Source: CAZTDD01 sp964612675
GTDB lineage: Bacteria; Hinthialibacterota; Hinthialibacteria; Hinthialibacterales; JAKPRU01
Direction of reading: 5' to 3'
Assembly: GCA_964612675.1 (NCBI GenBank)
Contig: CAZTDD010000011.1
Location: 1 to 64,000 of the forward strand
Length of the DNA stretch: 64,000 bases
Both the position numbers and the translations under genes were made by a program. Positions 1-9,143 of the stretch are shown piece by piece. The notes beneath the pieces are model-generated. The model made no database searches, was not told the origin of the DNA, and worked only from the letters and a program-made list of their open reading frames with translations. Each line of letters begins with the position of its first letter. The first letter of the stretch is position 1.

Positions 1-885
1 CGACATATCCTTCGCTTCCGGTTGAAGAGTATCGATCCCGTCTATGCCCATTTCAATAAAGTCTTCATACGCCCAGCTGCTGGAACCGCATGTGTGGATC
101 ATGACGGGTAAATCGTAGGATTTTGCCAAATCCACGAATTTCTGGTGCCTGGGCCGGAGGTGTTTTCGAAACAGTTCCAAACTAATCAAAGGGGCATTTT
201 GCGTACCCAAATCCTCGCCAATCCATAGAAAATCGATTTTCCCTTTCGCTTTGTCGAGTGCCCGCGAAGTGACTTCGAGTTGAACGGCGAGTCGCCGATC
301 GATCAAACGCAGTCCTACGGGATTATCCGTAATCAGGTCAATCAACACCTGTTCCATTCCGCGCAGCATGGCTGTTTTGTTGATAATATCGATCAACGAC
401 GAGCCTCCGATAAATATCGCGAAGTCCTCATATTGCCTGCACCGGTCTGGTAACACAGCGTAATTGTAATCGTCGGGAGACGGGAAAGGCCATGCCTCCA
501 CCGCGTCGTCGCCGGCGTCGGCCAAGGGAAAATCGCAATAATCCCAATAGCCGCCGCTGTCGTGTTCAATCCAGCGTGTGCGAATTCCGAGTTGCGGGTC
601 GACCTTTCTTCCCGGGATTTCCGGGTGAAGTCGCGGTCCCGTGTACTCCACCTCCACCTCGCGAAAATCAACTCCAAAGGCCAAGCGTAAGCCTTCGTCA
701 TCCGTTTGATGTAAACCGAAGTGCTTTTTCAGACGACCGTCGATACCGGGGTTAGCCATATAATTCATCGGCACGCGGTCCGGCTGAGCGCAGGCGAGAG
801 CGGTGAGTACACGTTCTTTTGATGTTGTTTTGTTGCGTGTTGTCATTGGATAGTGGTCAGCTTTTGTTTTGTTGTTTATTGTCAT
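1..885 (-). CDS. Uroporphyrinogen decarboxylase (URO-D) family protein, 3' end missing
   Basis: This open frame reads from the window edge and is cut at its C-terminus, leaving about 295 codons. The visible end (…MIHTCGSSSWAYED, then GIDGIDTLQPEAKDMS) is the typical TIM-barrel segment of URO-D-like proteins, a family that includes heme-pathway HemE and many corrinoid-dependent methyltransferases. The N-terminus (KERVLTALACAQPDRVPMNYM) is also characteristic. Two in-frame ATGs, at 885 and 846, sit in near-duplicate sequence and neither has a clear Shine-Dalgarno site. The 846 start gives the more family-like N-terminus. In such genomes this subfamily usually handles unknown methyl donors rather than heme, so the substrate is not assigned. 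Confidence 0.8.
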   Translation of the reverse strand, partial: MTINNKTKADHYPMTTRNKTTSKERVLTALACAQPDRVPMNYMANPGIDGRLKKHFGLHQTDDEGLRLAFGVDFREVEVEYTGPRLHPEIPGRKVDPQLGIRTRWIEHDSGGYWDYCDFPLADAGDDAVEAWPFPSPDDYNYAVLPDRCRQYEDFAIFIGGSSLIDIINKTAMLRGMEQVLIDLITDNPVGLRLIDRRLAVQLEVTSRALDKAKGKIDFLWIGEDLGTQNAPLISLELFRKHLRPRHQKFVDLAKSYDLPVMIHTCGSSSWAYEDFIEMGIDGIDTLQPEAKDMS

Positions 886-1198
886 TCGATAGTCTACTCT
901 TGAAACACGAAAACACGAAAGGTCCACGAAAGCACGAAAAAGGGAATGAGGAAAAAAGACAAACAGCCTCTTGCTCCTTCGTCGCCCCGATTGCCTTCGA
1001 ACGGACGAATTCGAGCAATCGGGGCCACCCTGTGGAACGAAGAGATGGCCATGCTTCGCTCGCCATGACGGCAACAGAGATCGCGTTTTCTTTCTCAAAT
1101 CACCGGCCCGACGGTGCTCGGCTCGCGATGACGGATATCGTGGCGTTTTTTCGGCAATAGAAGAAAACAAGAATCTTGTGGCCCTCACCCACTTGCCG
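886..1198. repeat. Intergenic region with two dispersed repeat types
   Basis: No gene is visible here. About 903-945 holds the purine-rich 'ACGAAA' repeat (AAACACGAAAACACGAAAGG…), which recurs near 24464 and 32824. About 1039-1134 holds a diverged copy of the 'CGCTTCGCTCGCCATGACGG…GCTCGCGATGACGG' dispersed element, also found at 32907, 34143, 35958 and 58904. The two families also lie together at 32671-33128. Confidence 0.6.
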
Positions 1199-3376
1199 TT
1201 ATTTATTCGCCAATTCTTGAACCATCCATTCTACGATCAATTTCCCGTAATGTTCATCGATTTCGGATTTACCTCGAATATCGAGTTTGTTTCGAGCCCG
1301 TTGCGATTCATAGATCGTCGTCGTTACTTCATATCCGTTCTTGCACTCTTGGCTATCGACAGGCTGCAATCTCGCGTCAACAGGAGAGAGAATCAGTAAC
1401 GGCCTGGGTGCGACACAGGCGGCAAGATCGGGAAGGTCGTATTTTGTTAGAATCCCCGGAACATCGATCCATCCCGGCGTGTCGTAATAAAGACTTGTGG
1501 CGACCGATTCGTATGCAATCAAAGGTTCAATTAGGGCCATAGCCGAGAGGCTTTCATCAAAGGCAGCTGCATGGAGAGCGGCGGGTGTGGTGTGGGAATA
1601 AGCTAAAAGGCCGATATTGCCCTTGGATACATCGTTCCGGGTCTCGATATAGTCGGCGATACGAACAATCTCGCCCGCATGAAATCCGGGAAGACTTCGA
1701 CCGATCAGCAAACAGGTAAACGGCGCTTTGATGCCGGATAGACTCTCACCCACTTCGCCTATACCGGACAGATCAGCTGCAACGACAAGGAAGTCTTTTT
1801 TCAGGAGATTTGAAATAAGATCGTCGTTCTTGACGATCGATTGTTTGCCCTCGGGATGAATGCAAATCAGCGCCGGGAAAGGACCGTCTCCCTCCGGAAC
1901 GAAAAGAACGAGGGGAATGATGCAGTCGCCTTCACTGGATAAAACGTACTGTTCCACGCGGCAGCTCTCGCGCTGGTATGCGCCCATGAATACAGGCGAA
2001 GACTCTATAAGGGGCGAGCTATACCCGCTGATTTCCAGCGCTGATTTTGTTATCAACTCTGGGTCGTCGACAAAACGTTTTCGTCGTTCTTCGAGTTCGG
2101 ACAGATTGCGTTCAGCTGTTTTCTTGTTGTAATCAAACACGCGTTTTCCATCGAGAGCGGTCAGCACCTGGCCGGTGTCGGTCACAGTCAATTCTTCGGG
2201 AGTAAGAAACTCGACTTCTCTATCCGTCGGGTCCCCGGGATTCGAAAGATGTTTCTGCATGAACGTATACAACGCCTCACGCGTCTTTTTTGTATAGCCG
2301 TGGGTATGGTCATCGACTGCCATCTCGAGGTTTTCTTTCGAACCGAGAATATCGAAAGCCGCTTTTGCTTCCGCAAAAGTCTCTCGAACGCCTTGAATGC
2401 TGAAGAAATCGCGGGTGGTAGCGACGATCAATGTTGGTTTGGGTGCCCGAACTTCAATGAAATCGGCGTGGTCCAGGCCGTGAGAAATCTGACGATAGTA
2501 ATTTTGTTCCGCGTCCTGTGGACCGATGGAACGAAGCAACCTCTCGAAACTGGTGATATAACAGGCGGGGGCGGCGACAGAAACACGCTCGTCCATCGCC
2601 ATGATATACGACGTCTGCGTTCCACCGCCCGAGAGACCCGTTACCGCGATTCGTTCGGGGTCCACCTCCTCGCGAGTCAACAAATAATCAATCGCGCGGA
2701 TGCCGTCCCAAACGAAATACCTGGCGCTCGACACGCCGTTCAGAAAACACTGGCGGCCGAAATACGAGTGTTCCGCGGTGGGACCGCCGATTCGGGACTT
2801 CTTTTCGGCGGGATCGTAATACTGCAGCCGCTCGCCCTGGCCCAGTGGATCGAAAGCGAAAACGATGAAACCTTTCTGGACAAGATTGAGGATGAGTTGC
2901 TGATAATGTTCACCGCGAAACGCGATGTTTGTATGACCGATTGGATTCAGAATTGCCGGTGCTTTTCCGTTCAATGAATCGGGAATGAAAAGGCAGCCGG
3001 TCACATAGAACTCCGGCATGGATTCGAAAAGGACTTTCTCAACTCGATAACCATTTTTCTGGATGATTCCTGTGATCTGAGGATTCAATGGCGTGCGATC
3101 CGGGAACGGACCCAGAATGTCGAGAAACAGTTTTTTTACCTGGTCTTGACGGGCCTTCCATTGATCGGGGGTCTTTAGGGACTCGATCAGGTGTTTGCGT
3201 TTCGTCAGATATGCCGACGCTTCGTCATTGAGATGATGTAACAAAAACGAAGAAGCATCTCTCCAACACACCCAGTTCGACAAAACCGAGAACTCCTGTT
3301 CCGCGGCATGGACCGGTTGGTATCCGAGACAGAATACAAGGATGATCGCGGGTAGTACGGTTTTCATTGACACCAT
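1199..3376 (-). CDS. Secreted tandem alpha/beta-hydrolase (acetylxylan-esterase-like)
   Basis: A protein of about 725 aa with a signal peptide (MVSMKTVLPAIILVFCLGYQPVHAAEQ). The first alpha/beta-hydrolase domain has a nucleophile elbow GLSGGG near residue 250 and a DPLGQGER stretch upstream, as in acetylxylan esterase or dienelactone-hydrolase-type enzymes. A second hydrolase-like half covers roughly 480-720. Its elbow position reads LLAYSHTTP, so it may be degenerate. I chose the start at 3376 because AAGGAG lies seven bases upstream and the signal peptide then begins at the first residue; the frame stays open to 3463. A role in removing acyl groups from extracellular polysaccharide is inferred from family and export. 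Confidence 0.8.
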   Translation of the reverse strand: MVSMKTVLPAIILVFCLGYQPVHAAEQEFSVLSNWVCWRDASSFLLHHLNDEASAYLTKRKHLIESLKTPDQWKARQDQVKKLFLDILGPFPDRTPLNPQITGIIQKNGYRVEKVLFESMPEFYVTGCLFIPDSLNGKAPAILNPIGHTNIAFRGEHYQQLILNLVQKGFIVFAFDPLGQGERLQYYDPAEKKSRIGGPTAEHSYFGRQCFLNGVSSARYFVWDGIRAIDYLLTREEVDPERIAVTGLSGGGTQTSYIMAMDERVSVAAPACYITSFERLLRSIGPQDAEQNYYRQISHGLDHADFIEVRAPKPTLIVATTRDFFSIQGVRETFAEAKAAFDILGSKENLEMAVDDHTHGYTKKTREALYTFMQKHLSNPGDPTDREVEFLTPEELTVTDTGQVLTALDGKRVFDYNKKTAERNLSELEERRKRFVDDPELITKSALEISGYSSPLIESSPVFMGAYQRESCRVEQYVLSSEGDCIIPLVLFVPEGDGPFPALICIHPEGKQSIVKNDDLISNLLKKDFLVVAADLSGIGEVGESLSGIKAPFTCLLIGRSLPGFHAGEIVRIADYIETRNDVSKGNIGLLAYSHTTPAALHAAAFDESLSAMALIEPLIAYESVATSLYYDTPGWIDVPGILTKYDLPDLAACVAPRPLLILSPVDARLQPVDSQECKNGYEVTTTIYESQRARNKLDIRGKSEIDEHYGKLIVEWMVQELANK

Positions 3377-3535
3377 CTCCATTCTCCTTGCGAACAGTCT
3401 GTGTTTTCTTTCATGCGAACAGAGCGCATGACCCATTCTAATCGATCTGTGGGTAAGACTCAAATCCTCATGGCGACGCTGCTAAGCTACCCAAGGCATG
3501 CGTTGGCACGCAACAAATTATCGAGGTGAGTGAAA

Positions 3536-4678
3536 ATGATGCATACAACCTTTATCGCAGTCATTCAAGCGATTTTATTTTTTGCTCTCGTATCAAATTC
3601 GTATTCTGAAGAAATCAAGCCGCTTCATCCGGAGGTGGAATCACCGAGTTTCTGGAAGGGAAGCGTAGAGGACGTCGAGTATGCGGTGAAGCAGGTGGAA
3701 AAGGGGAAGGTCACAATTATTGCCCACTCGCCGGGAGGACGGCCTGTCTATCTGGTGACGTACGGCGACCCGGTCGAATTGGAGGGCCAGGCAAATTACA
3801 ACTCGGCCGTTGCCGCGCGCGATGCGGGCCATTATGCACGGAAAACCCCGGAAACCCCGCCCATTGTCTTCTTTGTCGGACCGCCGCACGGTCACGAAGT
3901 CGAAGCCATGGTGGGTCTGGTCAACCTGCTTCATGTCGCCGAAACCGGCAAAGATCTCAGAGGTCGCAGTTGGTCTCAGTTAGAAGAGAACCTCGAAGCC
4001 TGCCGTGTGCTAATTGTTCCTCTTTCAAATCCGGATGGACGAGCGCGCTGTCCGTATGACAGTATTATCGGCATACCAGTCGACGAAATGTCGCGTGTAG
4101 GACAGGGAACTCGTAAAGACGGTACTCTGTATGGATGGCCGGGGGCGAAGCAACGTCACCCGATGAAGGGCGACGTCGGGGTTCTTGGAGCGTATTTTAA
4201 TGACGATGGAATCAACTTGATGCATGATGAGTTTTTTGCGCCGATGGCGGAAGAGACCAAAGCGGTCCTAGACGTCGCACGAGAAGAAGCGCCGGATTTC
4301 ATTATTAATTTTCACTCGCACGGTTCCGCCCCGATGATTTTGCAGACGAGGTATGTGCCGTGGTATCACAAAGAGATGGAAGCCGCATTTGCCACAGGTT
4401 TGATGGAACGATACAAGGAGGAAGGACTGCCTGCCGGCAATCCTCCTGTTCCGTCAAAGGACGGAGAGGACTATCCGCCGCCGTCGTTCAATCTTACGAG
4501 CGCGCTCCATCACGTTTGCGGCGGCATGTCGACATTGTTTGAATGTCCTCACGGACTCAAGGAAGAGAAATATGTGAAAGTGACTCACGATCAGATATTG
4601 GATTTGCAGTTGGTTCTTTATGAGGAGTTTCTTGCATTTGCGTTGAAGACGTTTCGACCGTCGGATCGGAAAGAGTAA
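3536..4678 (+). CDS. Secreted M14-like zinc carboxypeptidase
   Basis: About 380 aa with a short signal peptide ending near SNSYSEE. Zinc-carboxypeptidase features are present in order: PPHGHEVEAM (the H-x-x-E pair near 118-121), PLSNPDG, HSHGS near 260 (third zinc ligand) and FECPHGL near 335 (candidate catalytic glutamate). This fits the M14 family, acting on peptides or peptidoglycan-derived amides outside the cytoplasm. Starts at 3530 (GTG), 3536 and 3539 are possible; GAGGTGA at 3523-3529 favours 3536 or 3539. It is divergent from the hydrolase upstream, so a promoter probably lies in 3377-3520. Confidence 0.75.
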   Translation: MMHTTFIAVIQAILFFALVSNSYSEEIKPLHPEVESPSFWKGSVEDVEYAVKQVEKGKVTIIAHSPGGRPVYLVTYGDPVELEGQANYNSAVAARDAGHYARKTPETPPIVFFVGPPHGHEVEAMVGLVNLLHVAETGKDLRGRSWSQLEENLEACRVLIVPLSNPDGRARCPYDSIIGIPVDEMSRVGQGTRKDGTLYGWPGAKQRHPMKGDVGVLGAYFNDDGINLMHDEFFAPMAEETKAVLDVAREEAPDFIINFHSHGSAPMILQTRYVPWYHKEMEAAFATGLMERYKEEGLPAGNPPVPSKDGEDYPPPSFNLTSALHHVCGGMSTLFECPHGLKEEKYVKVTHDQILDLQLVLYEEFLAFALKTFRPSDRKE

Positions 4679-4685
4679 AGAGGGT

Positions 4686-4760
4686 TTTCGTGGGTTACGC
4701 TCCTTGGAAGTGTGCGTATACGGTACGTCCGAGTAGATCGTCGCTAACCCACCCTACGCG
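4686..4760. repeat. Dispersed 'GTGGGTTACGC…GCTAACCCACCCTAC' element
   Basis: Inverted arms GTGGGTTA and TAACCCAC flank a variable centre between two convergent genes. Related copies or half-copies occur near 24388, 27425, 34015, 41738 and 42065. Always intergenic, it may act as a bidirectional terminator-like hairpin or a REP-type element. Confidence 0.6.
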
Positions 4761-4765
4761 TTATA

Positions 4766-6112
4766 TTACTGGCGTTCGCTTAGATATTTTACGCCCAACA
4801 GTGCAGCTCCTCTTACCGAGGATTCTTTTTCGTGGATATATTCGCAGTTACGTAACCATTTCTTTTTCGCTTGAATGATGGCTGAATTCAGCGCCCCTCC
4901 TGTGACGTGAATGTTTTCAGCTAAACTCAAATCGAGGGCGACCTCTTTTAGATGTTCACGCTGATAATAACATAGTCCCCGGATCACCGCAGCCAGCATT
5001 TCTTCACGTGAAGTGCCCGACGTCAGGCCACGAAATTCCGCTTTCAGGGGTTCCTGTGAATAACGAGAGCCCATCAGGTAAGGAACGTAAGTTACACTGC
5101 TCTGCCGGTGCAGCCACTTATCGATTGCAGATGGAATGAATTCTGTAAAAAACGTATCCGCATCCATCTCGCTGCAGAATAAACTGCAAAACCAGTCCAG
5201 CGCCTTTCCGCCCGCGTTCATCACATAAAGGGTCAACCATCGACTATCTAAAACGTGTGCGCGGATATTATAATTCGACGTCCCCGCACATTCCGACAGA
5301 CACACCATTGTAATTTCACATGTGCCGTTGATATTGACAATATCTCCCGGTTTCTCGATTCCAACGGAATATGCCGCCAAGACAGCGTCGTTGCCTCCGA
5401 TCACAACCGCAGGCCGTTTTCGAAAACCTAGATCCCGAGCAAGTTCGTCGGTCACCCGTCCTACACTTTCGTATGAGGGAATCACGGGAGGTAAACAGTC
5501 TATCGGAATATCGAATTCCTGCGCAATGTCTCGGTTCCACGAGAGATCGTTGGCAGCGGTGTTATAGAGTGCCGTGAGGGAAGCGGATGAGGGATCGATT
5601 GCGAATTTTCCGGTCAACCATTTTCCGATATACGTATTCGAATGTCCGAACATTCGTATCGTGTTGAACAAATCCGGATAATTATCTCGAATCCACAGAA
5701 TACTTGCGAGAGAACAACCGCCCGCCACGGGCATATTTCCGGTTGTCTCAAGCAATTTCGAAAGACCGATACGTTGGATAATCTCCTGTGCCTGTTTTCG
5801 GGACCGTTGATCGAGCATAAGAATCGCCGGATAGAGAGCGTTCCCGTCGCTGTCCATGGCGGTCAAGCCCGGTGTTGTCCCGGAAAGTGAGATGACGTCG
5901 ACCTCTGCGATATGGTCCGCCATCGAACGACAACCGTTTGAGAACGTTTCTTTCCACGTATCCTGATCAATGTCGCTGAAAAGGCCGTCGTTATACGTGT
6001 GGATCGAATAGCCTTCGGAAAACTCAGTGAGTGGAGAGAGTCCATCATTCTCCGCTTGAAAGACGGCCATTTTCATGGCTGTGGTGCCGATATCAACGCC
6101 AAGGATAATCAT
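4766..6112 (-). CDS. FGGY-family carbohydrate kinase
   Basis: A 448-aa sugar kinase of the ASKHA fold. The N-terminal phosphate-1 motif GVDIGTTAMK and the substrate-side LSGTTPGLTAMD and ILMLDQRSR stretches match xylulokinase/gluconokinase-type FGGY enzymes. The C-terminal adenosine motif appears as VTGGALNSAIIQ. It is the last gene of the operon yhcH–gntP–aldolase–kinase, 24 bases after the aldolase, so it should phosphorylate the sugar or sugar acid imported by the GntP permease. The exact substrate cannot be read from the sequence. Confidence 0.85.
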   Translation of the reverse strand: MIILGVDIGTTAMKMAVFQAENDGLSPLTEFSEGYSIHTYNDGLFSDIDQDTWKETFSNGCRSMADHIAEVDVISLSGTTPGLTAMDSDGNALYPAILMLDQRSRKQAQEIIQRIGLSKLLETTGNMPVAGGCSLASILWIRDNYPDLFNTIRMFGHSNTYIGKWLTGKFAIDPSSASLTALYNTAANDLSWNRDIAQEFDIPIDCLPPVIPSYESVGRVTDELARDLGFRKRPAVVIGGNDAVLAAYSVGIEKPGDIVNINGTCEITMVCLSECAGTSNYNIRAHVLDSRWLTLYVMNAGGKALDWFCSLFCSEMDADTFFTEFIPSAIDKWLHRQSSVTYVPYLMGSRYSQEPLKAEFRGLTSGTSREEMLAAVIRGLCYYQREHLKEVALDLSLAENIHVTGGALNSAIIQAKKKWLRNCEYIHEKESSVRGAALLGVKYLSERQ

Positions 6113-6136
6113 CGATGTTCCGCCTAAAGCAAGTGC

Positions 6137-7042
6137 CTATTCTATGATGAAACCTTCCGACTCAATCTTTTCGCGAAGGACGAATCTCTGTTCGACATTC
6201 AACGGGTTTAAAGGATGGCGGGGTTCTCGTCCTCGGTATCCCATGAGATCCATGGCTGCTTTGACACCGGCGACGCCTGAAGTCCCGGAAACCGCCGCGT
6301 TCAGACGGGCAAGTTGAAAATGGGTCTTGCGCGCTTCCTCATATCGTTTTTCCAGAAACAAGCGGTACAAATCGCAGCAAAGTTCCGGGAAAACATTGGC
6401 CAGGGACAGAATTCCGCCTGCAGCGCCGAGATGGAGGCATGGATAAAAGAAATTGGCTGAACCGGCGAGGACGTGGAAATCTTCCTTTGGATCAAGGGCA
6501 CTCAAAAATCGTGCGGGACCCGTGGGGGAAGAGTCTTTCATACCCAGGATGTTCGGATGGAGTGACAGATCGACAACGATTTGAGGGGGAATCTGGACGC
6601 CACCGGTAAACCCCGGCGCATTATACAGAATCACTGGAACGGGCGAGGCCTCGGCGACGCGTTGGTAATAGTGTTTGAGCGTTGGACCGTCCATTTGTTT
6701 CGGAAAATAGCCCGGCGTCAAAACGCTAACATACGTAAAGCCCATATCGGCGGCGATTGTCGATTTGTGAATTGTCTCCCTTGTCGACTCGCATCCTGTG
6801 CCGACCATGACGGTTTTATCACCTTTTTCTTCTGAAAACACTTCGAGGACCTTGATTTGTTCTTCATCCGTCATGCTTCGAAACTCGCCGTTCGAACCCA
6901 GAGCTAAATATCCGGTCAGATCGGTATTTTTGAGGCGCTGTAGATTGTACCGAAGGTCATCCAGCTGCAACTCATCGTCTCGGAAAGGTGTGACGATAGG
7001 GGCAAAGACGCCGGAGAGTTTTTCTTTATGCGGTGAATTCAT
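6137..7042 (-). CDS. DapA/HOGA-type class I aldolase
   Basis: A 301-aa member of the dihydrodipicolinate synthase/N-acetylneuraminate lyase superfamily. The Schiff-base lysine is in ILGMKDSS near residue 168 and the pyruvate-binding loop reads LGSNGEF. The GSNGEF loop, GTGCEST and HPNILGMKDSS together are closer to 4-hydroxy-2-oxoglutarate aldolase (HOGA1) than to DapA. Expected chemistry is reversible retro-aldol cleavage of a 2-keto-3-deoxy or 4-hydroxy-2-oxo acid to pyruvate or glyoxylate plus an aldehyde. Its neighbours, a sugar-acid permease and a kinase, support a catabolic role over lysine biosynthesis. Confidence 0.85.
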   Translation of the reverse strand: MNSPHKEKLSGVFAPIVTPFRDDELQLDDLRYNLQRLKNTDLTGYLALGSNGEFRSMTDEEQIKVLEVFSEEKGDKTVMVGTGCESTRETIHKSTIAADMGFTYVSVLTPGYFPKQMDGPTLKHYYQRVAEASPVPVILYNAPGFTGGVQIPPQIVVDLSLHPNILGMKDSSPTGPARFLSALDPKEDFHVLAGSANFFYPCLHLGAAGGILSLANVFPELCCDLYRLFLEKRYEEARKTHFQLARLNAAVSGTSGVAGVKAAMDLMGYRGREPRHPLNPLNVEQRFVLREKIESEGFIIE

Positions 7043-7060
7043 AATTTATAAATCCTTAGA

Positions 7061-8407
7061 CTAGAGCAGTATCAAGCTCAAAATCCAGACTACGAGAGCA
7101 GCGGTCGTGCCGAGAATCAGGGTACCGATAGTGTGAAGTCGATAGCCGGTTTTTACATCCATGCCCGACATTTGGGTAACCACCCAGAAGAAGCTGTCGT
7201 TCGCGTGCGACACTACCATCCCGCCGGAGCCAATCGCCATCACAACAAGGGCAATCGCCATCGGCGATTCGAACCCCATACTCGACATCAGCGGCTTGAG
7301 GATCGTCGCGGTAGTGATGATCGCAACGGTGGAGGAGCCCTGAGATGTTTTGATTGCTGCGGCGATGAGAAACGGGAGCCAGATGCCCAAGTTCGCCTTC
7401 GAAATGACGTCGCCGATAACGTCGGCGATATCGGAGTTCCGCAGCACATTCCCGAATGCGCCACCAGCCCCGGTGATCATGATAATGATTGCGGCATTCA
7501 GAAGCCCCTGGCCCACCCAGCCGGTCCCGGACAGCATAGCCGCATCGAATTTGCGGGGGAGCAAAAATGCGAGAAGAACGCCGACCAACAGCGCGATGAC
7601 CGGTTCGCCCAAAAACGCGACACATTGGAACCATAACGCGTCGGCCATTTCCGGTGACGTTTCTTGTTTAAAGTCACAGACCGATTTCGCGACGATCAAA
7701 ATGATCGGGATGAGAATGGGAAGGACAGCCTTGAATGCCGACGGAGCCTGCCGGAGTCTCTCTGCGACCTGGTCTTCGCTGAGTTCGGGATTCGGATCGA
7801 TATAGACTCGCGATGCGACCCGTGTGGCGAACAACCAGCCCACGGTGAGCGCAATAAAACTGATCGGAATACCGAGCATCATTACAAGGCCGAGGTCGGC
7901 ACCGAGAAGGCCTGCGGCGGCAATGGGTCCGGGTGTAGGGGGGACGAGACCGTGCGATGCCGTCAACCCCAAGGCCAAAGCAATGGCTGAACCGGCCAGC
8001 GATATCTTGGCCCGTTTGGAGACGGCCCCGTTGAGCGGCGAGAGAATGACAAAACCGGAGTCGGCAAACACAGGGATGGAGACAATCCAGCCGGTGCACG
8101 CCATCGCCGTGGGAACCTGTCGCTGGCCGATCCATTTCAGTATCCGTTCGGCCATGGAGAATGCGCCGCCGGAACGTTCGAGAAATGTCCCGATAATCGT
8201 CCCGGCAATAATGACAATTCCGATATGGCCTATAGTCTGACCAAAGCCTTCATTGATCGCAAGAACAACATCCACGGGGGGCATACGCGATAGAAGGCCA
8301 AATCCGATCCCTGCAAATAACAAAGCGAGAAACGGATGCAGGTTCCATCTCGTGGTCGATAGAATAATGAACAGAATGCTGAGGAGAAGCAGGATGACGA
8401 GTATCAC
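7061..8407 (-). CDS. GntP-family gluconate/sugar-acid:H+ symporter
   Basis: A very hydrophobic protein of about 448 aa with a dozen or so membrane segments. Family landmarks are FADSGFVILSPL, LGLTASHGLVPPTPGP, KTSQGSSTVAI and SHANDSFFW, all typical of the GntP/GntT family. The frame opens with GTG at 8416, but AAGGGG is correctly spaced for the GTG at 8407, giving MILVILLLL at the N-terminus. It lies between yhcH and the aldolase gene in one operon, so its substrate is presumably the hexonate or related acid metabolised by that aldolase and the FGGY kinase. Confidence 0.88.
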   Translation of the reverse strand: MILVILLLLSILFIILSTTRWNLHPFLALLFAGIGFGLLSRMPPVDVVLAINEGFGQTIGHIGIVIIAGTIIGTFLERSGGAFSMAERILKWIGQRQVPTAMACTGWIVSIPVFADSGFVILSPLNGAVSKRAKISLAGSAIALALGLTASHGLVPPTPGPIAAAGLLGADLGLVMMLGIPISFIALTVGWLFATRVASRVYIDPNPELSEDQVAERLRQAPSAFKAVLPILIPIILIVAKSVCDFKQETSPEMADALWFQCVAFLGEPVIALLVGVLLAFLLPRKFDAAMLSGTGWVGQGLLNAAIIIMITGAGGAFGNVLRNSDIADVIGDVISKANLGIWLPFLIAAAIKTSQGSSTVAIITTATILKPLMSSMGFESPMAIALVVMAIGSGGMVVSHANDSFFWVVTQMSGMDVKTGYRLHTIGTLILGTTAALVVWILSLILL

Positions 8408-8476
8408 GAGTTCCACCCCTTGGCGGTGCGGTGTCTTTTGCGCGATACGATAGCATATAGCGATCGAATGCGCGAC

Positions 8477-8947
8477 TCAGATTCGCAGTAGATCGGTGTC
8501 GATCTTGATAACGACCTTTTTTGCTATCACCGCTTCTTTTCCGCATTGGAGCTGCGGGGCGTGCGCATCTTGCGGAAAGAGAAGCGCAAAGAAGCCGGGA
8601 CTGAGTTTTACCCGGGTCGGGCCGGGCTGGAGACGGCTGTAAAACTCAACGTCTTTTGAGGGATCGTAAGGGCTCGTGATCTCCAAGCCTGATATGGGCG
8701 ACCATTCGAGGAGTTCCTCGCCGGAGAGGACGGTTTGGATGTCGGCATATTTGCGATGCGCCTCGAACCGTGCGGAATCGGCGGGAATTGTCGGATAACT
8801 CATAATCCTGGCAAAAACCCGTTCCCCATCCAGCGGATACTCTTTCTCCTCCGCATCCGGCTCCAGAGAAAGCAGAAACTCCATCGCTTGCTGCCACACC
8901 TCTCCAAGCGGATAGCCATCCCAATTCTGCAAGCGGTCAACAATCAT
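8477..8947 (-). CDS. YhcH/YjgK/YiaL family protein
   Basis: A protein of about 156 aa of the YhcH family, small cupin-fold proteins commonly encoded with sialic-acid or sugar-acid catabolism (for example NanQ, proposed to act on sialic acid anomers or epimers). Conserved stretches are ARFEAHRKYADIQ, SGEELLEW, FALLFPQDAHAPQ and KKVVIKI. The histidines and acidic residue in HRKYADIQ and QDAHAPQ are the expected metal ligands. The start at 8947 follows a GAGG seven bases upstream; an ATG at 8959 is also in frame. It is the first gene of the sugar-acid operon and probably acts on the imported sugar. Confidence 0.85.
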   Translation of the reverse strand: MIVDRLQNWDGYPLGEVWQQAMEFLLSLEPDAEEKEYPLDGERVFARIMSYPTIPADSARFEAHRKYADIQTVLSGEELLEWSPISGLEITSPYDPSKDVEFYSRLQPGPTRVKLSPGFFALLFPQDAHAPQLQCGKEAVIAKKVVIKIDTDLLRI

Positions 8948-9143
8948 GGTATACCTCATTCGTTGTAAGATTCAGTAAGCCTATATCATTCGAACCGGTC
9001 ATTTGTAGGTAGGTGCTTGGGGTGACGAGAGGATGGGATTGATTGAACGATTTTTCTCGCCGATCCGCCTGAATCGACGAATTCACTACGGGCTGGTATC
9101 CTTTCGGAGAAGTCAGAGAAACGGACATTCTGAGGAGAGAATC
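8948..9143. promoter_or_regulatory. Divergent promoter region between the sugar-acid operon and GH127
   Basis: About 196 bases separate the divergent yhcH and GH127 starts, so both promoters must lie here or just upstream. I see no convincing -35/-10 pair or operator palindrome. GAGGAG at 9132-9137 is the GH127 ribosome binding site. Confidence 0.4.

Noticed and set aside
2249..2977. 242-aa plus-strand protein
   Set aside because: It lies antisense within the alpha/beta-hydrolase gene and has no recognisable motif or signal.
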